NCBI GenBank assembly: GCA_003541895.1
Contig: DPLR01000523.1
Span: 2,397-8,570, forward strand
Length of the DNA stretch: 6,174 nt
Reading direction: 5' to 3'
From: Cytophagales bacterium
GTDB lineage: Bacteria > Bacteroidota > Bacteroidia > Cytophagales > Cyclobacteriaceae
Shown here: one piece after another, positions 1-6,174 of the stretch
Layout of the letters: every line of letters begins with the position of its first letter
Numbering within the stretch: the stretch's first letter is position 1
The notes under the pieces: generated by a model
What the model saw: only the letters and a program-made list of their open reading frames with translations
Database searches by the model: none
What the model was told of the DNA's origin: nothing
Translations under genes and position numbers: made by a program

Positions 1-1
1 C

Positions 2-1483
2 GCGCGCATTGGCGCGGTGCACTCGGTGGTGTTCGCGGGTTTTTCTTCAGGCTCATTAGTGGATCGCATTAACGATTCAAAATGCAAAATGGTGCTCACG
101 GCCGATGGCGCTTACCGGGCCGATAAAAAAATTGATTTGAAAGCAATTGTTGATAGCGCTCTCGATAAATGTCCTTCGGTTGAAAAAGTTATTGTACTTG
201 AACGCACAGCATCCCATCCTTCCATGAAACAGGACCGCGATTTTTGGTGGCATAATGAAATGAAAAAAGTGGAGCCCGTTTGCCCTGCTGAAGAAATGGA
301 TGCCGAAGATTTGCTTTTTATCCTCTACACTTCAGGCAGTACGGGCAAGCCAAAAGGCATGGTGCACACGTGCGGAGGCTACATGGTGTACACGAACTAT
401 ACTTTCAAAACGGCATTTCAATATAAAGACAATCAAATCTATTGGTGCACGGCCGATGTGGGTTGGATTACAGGCCACTCGTACATTGTGTATGGACCAC
501 TAAGCGCTGGCGCAATCACTTTGATGTTTGAAGGAGTTCCCTCGTTTCCTGACATGGGCCGCTTCTGGCACGTGGTAGAAAAACATAAAGTGAATATTTT
601 TTATACAGCACCAACCGCTATCCGGTCGTTGCAAGCTGCACCGATCGACTTTGTAGAAAAATACGATCTCACCTCGCTTGAAATCATTGGAAGCGTTGGT
701 GAGCCCATCAACGAAGAAGCCTGGCATTGGTACGATAAATACATTGGCAAAAGTAAGTGCCCGGTAATCGACACGTGGTGGCAAACTGAAACCGGTGGAT
801 TCATGATCTCTCCCATAGCGAACGTTACAAAATTAAAACCGGCCTTTGCTTCGTTTCCTTTACCCGGAGTGCAGCCTGCAGTAATGGACGAAAAAGGAAA
901 TGAGCTTACCGGAAATGGAATTGAAGGAAGACTCGCCATCAAGTTTCCTTGGCCAGCTATGGCCCGCACAATTTATGGAGATCATTCTCGCTTCAGAGAT
1001 ACTTACTTCTCAACCTTCCCGGGAAAATATTTTACGGGCGATGGCTGCAAGCGCGATGAAGAAGGTTATTATAGAATTACCGGCCGTGTGGATGACATCA
1101 TCATCGTTTCGGGCCACAACATGGGCACTGCTGAAATTGAAAGCGCCATCGATGAACATTCGGGTGTTGCCGAATCAGCTGTGGTTGGTTTCCCGCACGA
1201 CATCAAAGGCCAAGGCATTTATGCTTTTGTGATTTGCTATCAGAAACCGTGGGACGAAGACAAACTGCGCAATGAAATTCGTGATACAGTTTCAAAAATT
1301 ATTGGGCCCATTGCCAAGCCCGATAAAATTCAGTTTGTAAGCGGACTCCCAAAAACCCGATCGGGAAAAATCATGCGCAGGATTTTGCGCAAAGTAGCCG
1401 AAGGCGATACCTCAAACTTAGGCGACATCACCACGTTGCTCGATCCAAGTGTAGTTGAAGAAATTAAAAACGGAGCGTTATAA
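2..1483 (+). CDS. acs: Acetyl-CoA synthetase (AMP-forming), 5'-truncated by window edge
   Basis: This cytosolic enzyme activates acetate with ATP to acetyl-AMP, then transfers the acetyl group to CoA. The frame is open from base 2 and begins ARIGAVHSVVFAGF, an internal Acs segment; the GTG at 17 is an internal valine codon, not a start. About 493 residues are present. Compared with my recollection of the 652-residue Salmonella enzyme, roughly 150 N-terminal residues are missing. Visible motifs are the P-loop YTSGSTGKPKG (326-358), GSVGEP before the acetate pocket, TWWQTETGG (773-799, including the acetate-selecting Trp), YFTGDG, GRVDD, and the C-terminal PKTRSGK, whose last Lys (1367-1369) is the catalytic, acetylation-regulated residue. 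The acetate pocket is kept apart from a Val-to-Ile change in GWITGHSY. Asn, Ser and Lys occupy positions that are Arg526, Arg584 and Arg194 in Salmonella. The end is TAA at 1481-1483, three bases before the next gene. The family call is secure. Confidence 0.97.
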   Translation, partial: ARIGAVHSVVFAGFSSGSLVDRINDSKCKMVLTADGAYRADKKIDLKAIVDSALDKCPSVEKVIVLERTASHPSMKQDRDFWWHNEMKKVEPVCPAEEMDAEDLLFILYTSGSTGKPKGMVHTCGGYMVYTNYTFKTAFQYKDNQIYWCTADVGWITGHSYIVYGPLSAGAITLMFEGVPSFPDMGRFWHVVEKHKVNIFYTAPTAIRSLQAAPIDFVEKYDLTSLEIIGSVGEPINEEAWHWYDKYIGKSKCPVIDTWWQTETGGFMISPIANVTKLKPAFASFPLPGVQPAVMDEKGNELTGNGIEGRLAIKFPWPAMARTIYGDHSRFRDTYFSTFPGKYFTGDGCKRDEEGYYRITGRVDDIIIVSGHNMGTAEIESAIDEHSGVAESAVVGFPHDIKGQGIYAFVICYQKPWDEDKLRNEIRDTVSKIIGPIAKPDKIQFVSGLPKTRSGKIMRRILRKVAEGDTSNLGDITTLLDPSVVEEIKNGAL

Positions 1484-1486
1484 TTC

Positions 1487-2002
1487 ATGATCTCAAGAGC
1501 CACAATTGCTGATGTGCCCGAATTGAATCGGCTCGTCAACTCTGCTTACCGAGGCGATTCATCTCGCCAAGGTTGGACAACAGAAGCGGACTTACTCGAT
1601 GGTACAAGAACAGATGAAGAAGCCATCAGAGAATTCTTTAACGAACCTAAATCAATAATTTTAAAGTTTGTTGAAGATGAGAAAATAGTCGGATGTGTTC
1701 GGCTAGTACAACATGATAATTCAATTTATCTCGGCATGTTTGCTGTCGATCCAACTTTGCAAAACAAGGGCATCGGAAAAAAAATCTTAATCGCAGCCGA
1801 AGAAGAAGCCAAAAAACAAAATTGCAATGCGATTGACATGACTGTGATTTCGGTCAGAAAAGAATTAATAGATTGGTACAAGCGGAATGGATATGTGGAA
1901 GTGGGAGAAAAAAAACCTATGGTATTCGATAATCCAAGCGGTGGCATTCCAAAACAAGAATTATATTTTATTACTTTGGTGAAAAATTTGAATTCAAAAT
2001 AA
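1487..2002 (+). CDS. GNAT-family N-acetyltransferase
   Basis: This 171-residue protein has a single GNAT fold, which transfers an acetyl group from acetyl-CoA to an amine; the acceptor cannot be read from the sequence. The N-terminal part has the block SRQGWTTEADLLDG (26-39), seen in a widespread uncharacterised GNAT subgroup. Motif A is VDPTLQNKGIGKK (87-99), with QNKGIGK forming the pyrophosphate-binding loop. Near the C terminus WYKRNGY (130-136) supplies the usual Tyr (131), a candidate general acid. There is no signal peptide or membrane segment, so it is cytosolic. ATG at 1487 is chosen because it puts the family-typical first beta strand (MISRATIADV) at the N terminus; a GGAG at 1472-1475, inside the end of acs, could serve as ribosome binding site. 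It starts three bases after acs, suggesting co-transcription. Acting on Acs is a hypothesis from position only; small-molecule or antibiotic acetylation is equally open. GC is about 40 percent by hand count, lower than acs. Confidence 0.9.
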   Translation: MISRATIADVPELNRLVNSAYRGDSSRQGWTTEADLLDGTRTDEEAIREFFNEPKSIILKFVEDEKIVGCVRLVQHDNSIYLGMFAVDPTLQNKGIGKKILIAAEEEAKKQNCNAIDMTVISVRKELIDWYKRNGYVEVGEKKPMVFDNPSGGIPKQELYFITLVKNLNSK

Positions 2003-2008
2003 AAGCTG

Positions 2009-2359
2009 ATGGAAATCTCTGGAACAGTTGTAGCAATTCAGCCTTTGCAAACAGGACAAGGCAAAAACGGAACTTGGAAGAAACAAGAATTTATTATTGA
2101 AACTCCCGGTCAGTATCCCAAAAAAGCTTGCTTATCGTTGTGGGGCGATAAGGTAGATGAGGGCAAATTATCTATTGGAGAAAAAATCACTGCCGCTATC
2201 AATATTGAGAGCCGCGAATACAACGGTCGTTGGTACACCGAAGTGCGCGCATGGAAAATCCAAAAAGACTCCAATAGCGGGGGCAATCGCAATGCACCGC
2301 CTCCAGCAGAAGATAATTTTATTCCCGAGTCAAATTCAACTGACGATTTACCATTTTGA
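2009..2359 (+). CDS. DUF3127 OB-fold-like protein with SSB-type C-terminal tail
   Basis: This 116-residue protein matches the DUF3127 family as I remember it, in the opening MEISGTVVAI, the GKNGTWKKQEFIIET block (18-32), QYPKKACLSLWGDK (35-48) and the strand NGRWYTEVRAWKI (72-84). The predicted body (about 1-86) is all beta and resembles a small OB fold like that of single-stranded DNA-binding proteins. A Gly/Asn/Pro-rich flexible linker (87-110) follows, and the protein ends in DDLPF, closely like the DDIPF tip with which bacterial SSB recruits replication and repair enzymes. DNA binding is inference; the family has no function I can cite. ATG at 2009 is six bases after the GNAT stop, has no Shine-Dalgarno sequence, and fits the family N terminus. 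It is the last plus-strand gene before the convergent efflux genes. It is too short and divergent to be the housekeeping Ssb, so a paralogue-like or accessory role is more likely. Confidence 0.85.
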   Translation: MEISGTVVAIQPLQTGQGKNGTWKKQEFIIETPGQYPKKACLSLWGDKVDEGKLSIGEKITAAINIESREYNGRWYTEVRAWKIQKDSNSGGNRNAPPPAEDNFIPESNSTDDLPF

Positions 2360-2380
2360 TTCGGAAATGAATTGATCCGG

Positions 2381-2408
2381 TGATTCGTTAATAGTCATAA
2401 CCGAATTA
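2381..2408. terminator. Imperfect hairpin between convergent genes, possible weak bidirectional terminator
   Basis: In the 70-base gap 2360-2429, TGATTCGTTA (2381-2390) can pair with TAACCGAATTA (2398-2408). This gives ten pairs, one of them G-T, with one bulged C and a seven-base loop. It lies about 21 bases beyond each of the two facing stop codons, a sensible place for a shared terminator. Neither strand shows a T tract after the stem and the stem is A/T-rich, so a classical intrinsic terminator is not supported. A competing longer-range pairing, CGGTGA (2378-2383) with TCACCG (2422-2427), also exists. I see nothing else in the gap. Confidence 0.3.
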
Positions 2409-2429
2409 AATCATCAACGCGTCACCGAG

Positions 2430-5400
2430 TTATTCTAACGGAATATTGACTGGCTGCTCGCCAATCACTTCCACTTTGGGAGGAAGTAATTTATACATCA
2501 CGGGCGTTACCAATCGCGAAAGCAAAGTAGAGCTGATCAATCCGCCAATGATAACGAGTGCCAGCGGAGAGTAAAGCGGGTTGCCTTCAATTGCCAAAGG
2601 AATCAATCCACCAATGGCGGTAAGTGAAGTAAGTACAATCGGCACAAAGCGGATTTCACCCGCGTGTTCAATCGCTTCGTCTAAGGCAACACCGCGCTCG
2701 CGAAGTTGATGCGTAAAGTCTACGAGCAAAATTGAATTCTTCACTTCAATTCCCACCAATGCAATCAATCCAACAACAGCAACAAAAGACAACGGATTGC
2801 CTGTGAGAAAAAGCATTGACACTGCACCAATTACCCCTAGCGGAATAACTGACAACACAATCAAGGTGCTTTTGAAATTTCCGAACTCGAGCACCAACAC
2901 AGCAATAAATCCAAATGCTGTGATCAAAATGATTGTGCCCAAGCCTCCAAACGATTCTTGTTTATTCTCTACTTCACCTGCAGCCACATAACGATAGCCT
3001 TTTGGGAAAGGAAACTTGTCGAGTTTCTTCAATACATCATTGGTAACATCTTCGTAGAGATATCCGCTCTTCACGAAAGCCGTCACCGAAGAAAATCGAT
3101 CTTTATCATAATGGCGAACAAGATTAGGGGAAGTTTCCATTTCAATGGTTGCCACTTGTTTTAACGGAATGGCTTGGCCGCTGAAGGAATTAACAAACAG
3201 TTTATCGAACACATCAAACGTTGAATATTTTCCTTTGGGTAAAGTCACTGTAATGTTGATTTCATCTTCGCCTTCGCCAGGAGTAAACTCACCCACATTG
3301 ATTCCAGCTACACCTAAGCGAACTACTTTATCAATATCGCTTATGGCTATTCCAAGTTGCCCGGCTTTTTCTTTGTTGATCTTTACACGCAAATCGGTTT
3401 GCTGATTTGCCAGCGGATTGTTCACATAAATTGTTCCTTCGGTCTTTTTCAAAATCTGCTCAACTTCCATCGAAATTTTTCGGAGGGTATCAAGATTTTC
3501 TCCAAACAATCGCAAGGCAATTGGCGCTTCCAACGGTGGGCCTTGTTCAAAATCTTTTACTTCAATTTTTGCATTTGGATAGTAGAAGAATTTTTCACGG
3601 AGCTTGTCGATCAGTTCTGTTTTCTTCTCAGGTGTAAGTCCATTCAGTTGCACATACAGTTGAGCAAAGTTGGGCGACTCACTTCTAGCCAACACATTGT
3701 AATAAATTCGCGGATTGCCCTTGCCAACGTTGGTGGTGAAATACGTGATGTCCTTTTCCTTCTTCAATTCGCCTTCAACATAGCGAGCCACACGGTCTGT
3801 CTCGTACAAGCTGGTGCTATTGGGCATCTCGATGTTGATCAAGAATTGTGGCTTCTCCGATTTAGGGAACAAACTAAATCCAACTACCGGAAACAATGCG
3901 AGGCTTCCCGCAAAAATTACCAAGGCCAACCCTAAGGTAGAATACGGATGGCGCAACGCCCAGTGCAGAGCTTTGGTGTACGTGCCACTAATTCCTTTCT
4001 TCAACGCACGTAAGAAAATGTTTCCTTCTTTTGATGTGTGTGTTTTTAACAGACGGCTCGACAAAAACGGAACGATCGTTAAAGAGACAAACAAGGAAGC
4101 AAGTACCGTGGTGATTACAGCCATCGGAAGACTGCGAATAAAATCACCGGCTTGTTCGGGCAAAAATACAAGCGGAAGAAAGGCAAGGATCAGCGTTGCC
4201 GTACAACCCAAAACTGCCAGACCAATTTGCTTGGTTGCTTCAATCGAGGCATCCTTCTTCGATTTACCTGCGCGCAGGTACCGCTCAATATTTTCGATGA
4301 CGACAATCGAGTCATCCACCAAAATGCCAAGCGCCACAATCAATCCAACAATGCTTAACTGATTAATTGAATAGCCAAGGTAATCGAGCAGAAACAATCC
4401 GGTGAAGATGGAAAGTGGAATAGAAATCATCACCACCAAAGCCGCCCGGTTTCCCAACGGCAACAACGTAATAGACACCAGCAAAATGGCTATGATAAAA
4501 TCTTTTGCAAACCGCGAAAGTCTTTTCTCAACACTCTTTGCCTGTTCAAAGTTGGTGATCATTTTTACGTTGGCCGGAAGTTCCTTTTTGAATTGCTCCA
4601 ACACAGGAGAGATCTGATCATCCACTGCAAAAATATTTTGTCCTTCTTTCTGTGCTGCCGTTACAAGCACACTTCGGTAGCCATTGACTCTTGTTATGTA
4701 GGTCTCGTCTTGATAACCGCTTTCTATTTCGGCAACGTCTTTCAGGTATACAATTTTTCCGTTGGCCGAATACACAATCGTGTTCTTGATTTCATCGAGA
4801 CTTTTGTATTCTCCACTGGTCTTGACATTAAATCTGCGAGTGCTCATTTGAATATTTCCTCCGGGGATATTCACATTTTCACTTTGCAAGGAACCAATCA
4901 CCGCATTCAGAGGAATATGTTGATGCGCCACCTTTTCTATATTGAGCGATACACGAACGTTCTGCTCAGGGTAGCCGTGCGTTTCAATTTTCTTGAGGCT
5001 TTTGATTTTCTCCAATCGTCCTTCCAGAATCTCCGCTTGCTTTTCTAATTCCCGATAAGGGGCTGTTTCAGAAACCAAACCGAGTTGCAAAATATTTACA
5101 TCGGTGGAAGAAAATTTTAAAATGCGGATGTCATAAATATCTTGAGGTAGTTCGGTGCGCAGCGCATTCACTTCACGAACAATCTCCTGATATTTTTCAT
5201 CGACATCCATTTCGTGTTTGTAATCAACGCGCACAGTTGCAAGTCCATCGTATACATCAGAAATGGTTCGCTTAATGTTTTCAAGCTCGTTGAATCTTTT
5301 TTCCATCGGATCGACCACGAGCTTCTCCATGTCAAGCGGACTCGTACCAGGATAAACAACGATCACTACATAAGATGGTGCGGTGGTTTCAGGGTCTTCA

Positions 5401-5504
5401 CCCCGTGGCATGTTGAACAATGAATTCAGTCCCAACGCCAGCAACAACGCAAAAATAATGAGTGTGAACTGCCAATTCTTTACCGAGAATTCTGCGATCT
5501 TCAT
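2430..5504 (-). CDS. RND efflux transporter permease subunit (AcrB/HAE-type)
   Basis: This 1024-residue inner-membrane pump uses the proton gradient to export compounds through an adaptor and an outer-membrane channel; its length is close to the roughly 1050 usual for AcrB. Twelve membrane segments can be placed near residues 12-30, 335-352, 355-375, 383-404, 427-449, 459-481, 520-542, 856-874, 877-900, 906-929, 953-971 and 978-1003. Two large periplasmic loops (about 31-334 and 543-855) hold the porter and docking domains. The proton-relay residues are present: Asp397-Asp398 in GILVDDSIVVIEN, Lys922 in GIEVKNSILLVDF and Thr959 in PIVLTSL. The Asp-Asp pair favours drug/amphiphile (HAE) pumps over CzcA-type metal pumps, which have Asp-Gly there. 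The region after segment 1 reads MPRGEDPETTAP, unlike AcrB, so this is a distinct subgroup and the substrate is unknown. ATG at 5504 gives a normal N terminus and lies 11 bases after the adaptor stop in a T-rich leader without Shine-Dalgarno. Confidence 0.96.
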   Translation of the reverse strand: MKIAEFSVKNWQFTLIIFALLLALGLNSLFNMPRGEDPETTAPSYVVIVVYPGTSPLDMEKLVVDPMEKRFNELENIKRTISDVYDGLATVRVDYKHEMDVDEKYQEIVREVNALRTELPQDIYDIRILKFSSTDVNILQLGLVSETAPYRELEKQAEILEGRLEKIKSLKKIETHGYPEQNVRVSLNIEKVAHQHIPLNAVIGSLQSENVNIPGGNIQMSTRRFNVKTSGEYKSLDEIKNTIVYSANGKIVYLKDVAEIESGYQDETYITRVNGYRSVLVTAAQKEGQNIFAVDDQISPVLEQFKKELPANVKMITNFEQAKSVEKRLSRFAKDFIIAILLVSITLLPLGNRAALVVMISIPLSIFTGLFLLDYLGYSINQLSIVGLIVALGILVDDSIVVIENIERYLRAGKSKKDASIEATKQIGLAVLGCTATLILAFLPLVFLPEQAGDFIRSLPMAVITTVLASLFVSLTIVPFLSSRLLKTHTSKEGNIFLRALKKGISGTYTKALHWALRHPYSTLGLALVIFAGSLALFPVVGFSLFPKSEKPQFLINIEMPNSTSLYETDRVARYVEGELKKEKDITYFTTNVGKGNPRIYYNVLARSESPNFAQLYVQLNGLTPEKKTELIDKLREKFFYYPNAKIEVKDFEQGPPLEAPIALRLFGENLDTLRKISMEVEQILKKTEGTIYVNNPLANQQTDLRVKINKEKAGQLGIAISDIDKVVRLGVAGINVGEFTPGEGEDEINITVTLPKGKYSTFDVFDKLFVNSFSGQAIPLKQVATIEMETSPNLVRHYDKDRFSSVTAFVKSGYLYEDVTNDVLKKLDKFPFPKGYRYVAAGEVENKQESFGGLGTIILITAFGFIAVLVLEFGNFKSTLIVLSVIPLGVIGAVSMLFLTGNPLSFVAVVGLIALVGIEVKNSILLVDFTHQLRERGVALDEAIEHAGEIRFVPIVLTSLTAIGGLIPLAIEGNPLYSPLALVIIGGLISSTLLSRLVTPVMYKLLPPKVEVIGEQPVNIPLE

Positions 5505-5515
5505 GATTGAAAAAA

Positions 5516-6174
5516 TTATTGTTGGCTGATTTTAATAGAACTGTTTTCGGTAAGGAACCCCGAACCGCCAATGATAACCTGCTTCACAGAGTCGATGCCG
5601 GAAGAAATTAAGGCCGACTTATTTTCCAGATGAGCAATGATGACGGGCAATTTCCGAACGGATTTTTGATCGCTGTTGGCAACAAAAACAAACGCATTTT
5701 TTCCTTGACCTTCAACGATTGCTTCAATGGGCACACTTTGAAACTTCTTTTTCACTGAAGGGACGATCTCCACTTTTGCAAATAAACCCGATGCCAATTT
5801 CTTATTCCCCGGACGCACGCGCACTTCTGCTTGATATAGCCCACTCGGCAAATCAGCACCTTCATTGATTACGTACAATTCTCCATCCAACGGTTCATCA
5901 GGATAAGCGTCTGTTGTAATTTTGGCGCGATCACCTTTTTTCACTCGTACCCAATCCACATCAGGCAATCCAATTTTTACAATCCATTCATTTTGAGCTG
6001 AGGCATTGATCATTAAAACTGGAGAGCCAGCACCAACAAGTTCGCCTTCATTCACAAATTTTTTAATCACACGCCCTGAAGCATTGGCACGAATCGTTGA
6101 GAACTGTTGATTAAAAGTTGCTATTCTGTAATTTTCTTCGGCCACGTTAAAGGCCGTTTGCAGATTTTGAATTT
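5516..6174 (-). CDS. RND efflux periplasmic adaptor subunit (HlyD/MFP family), 5'-truncated by window edge
   Basis: This is the periplasmic link between the permease and an outer-membrane channel. The frame remains open to the right edge. Before the GTG at 6145-6143 it reads IQNLQTAFN, so that GTG is an internal valine and the true start lies outside. About 219 residues are visible. In order they are the returning arm of the alpha-helical hairpin (to about 6105), the second lipoyl half-motif with TIRANASGRV and NEGELVGAGSPV (about 6097-6017), and the beta-barrel domain with LPDVDWVRVKKGDRAKI and LASGLFAKVEI (about 5990-5760). A membrane-proximal domain follows to the TAA at 5518-5516. Missing are the signal peptide or lipoprotein signal, the first lipoyl half and the first hairpin helix, so lipid anchoring cannot be judged. 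The permease follows 11 bases later, indicating one operon. A TolC-like gene and perhaps a regulator are expected beyond the right edge. Confidence 0.93.
   Translation of the reverse strand, partial: IQNLQTAFNVAEENYRIATFNQQFSTIRANASGRVIKKFVNEGELVGAGSPVLMINASAQNEWIVKIGLPDVDWVRVKKGDRAKITTDAYPDEPLDGELYVINEGADLPSGLYQAEVRVRPGNKKLASGLFAKVEIVPSVKKKFQSVPIEAIVEGQGKNAFVFVANSDQKSVRKLPVIIAHLENKSALISSGIDSVKQVIIGGSGFLTENSSIKISQQ

Noticed and set aside
17..19. GTG as the start of the acs reading frame
   Set aside because: The frame is open upstream and encodes conserved Acs residues (ARIGA), so the gene continues beyond the left edge.
500..969. Minus-strand open frames opposite acs
   Set aside because: They are antisense to conserved Acs motifs and have no recognisable domain.
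1777..1915. Phase variation through the A8 runs in the GNAT gene
   Set aside because: Eight-A runs arise easily from Lys codons in A/T-rich genes; both are in frame and nothing else points to a switch.
1957..2008. Internal Bacteroidota-type promoter (TAnnTTTG) before the DUF3127 gene
   Set aside because: The A/T-rich stretch with TACTTTG near 1970 has the wrong spacing for the consensus and lies inside the GNAT coding sequence.
2797..5423. Plus-strand open frames of up to 192 codons opposite the RND permease
   Set aside because: They lie entirely antisense to a full-length conserved transporter, resemble no protein family I know, and are low-complexity shadows of its codons.
2430..5504. CzcA/CusA-type heavy-metal efflux pump
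   Set aside because: The fourth membrane segment has Asp-Asp (VDDSIVV) rather than the Asp-Gly seen in metal pumps.
6143..6145. GTG (minus strand) as the start of the adaptor gene
   Set aside because: The frame stays open to the window end with helical-hairpin-like residues, and a start here would remove the signal peptide and half of the lipoyl domain.
1..6174. A new defence, mobile or biosynthetic system
   Set aside because: All five genes fall in known families with ordinary layouts; no repeats, att sites, toxin pairs or nucleases were seen.

Overview
The window looks like a chromosomal core-type segment from a member of the Bacteroidota, possibly a Cytophagales-like lineage (inference). 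Reasons: it carries a DUF3127 protein, a family I know mainly from this phylum. Most start codons lack a Shine-Dalgarno sequence and follow A/T-rich leaders. GC content is in the mid-40s percent, from hand counts of sample lines. I see no rRNA, tRNA, CRISPR array, insertion sequence or phage gene.

Left part, plus strand (1-2359): three genes run in one direction with almost no space between them. First is the C-terminal three quarters of acetyl-CoA synthetase (acs, cut by the left edge). Three bases later comes a GNAT-family acetyltransferase, and six bases after that a small DUF3127 OB-fold-like protein with an SSB-type acidic tail. The spacing suggests a single transcript whose promoter lies left of the window. 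Acs makes acetyl-CoA from acetate. It keeps the acyl-adenylate lysine that acetyltransferases silence in other bacteria, so the adjacent GNAT gene is a plausible, unproven partner.

Middle (2360-2429): a 70-base gap between convergent gene sets. It holds an imperfect hairpin that may act as a weak two-way terminator.

Right part, minus strand (2430-6174): a tripartite RND efflux pair. The periplasmic adaptor (cut by the right edge) is upstream in transcription. The 1024-residue inner-membrane proton-driven permease follows 11 bases later. An outer-membrane TolC-like channel is expected but is not in the window.

All five genes belong to recognisable families and I found no convincing new system. 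Points worth a second look are the acs-GNAT linkage, substitutions at recalled ATP- and CoA-contact arginines in Acs, and the SSB-like tail on the DUF3127 protein.
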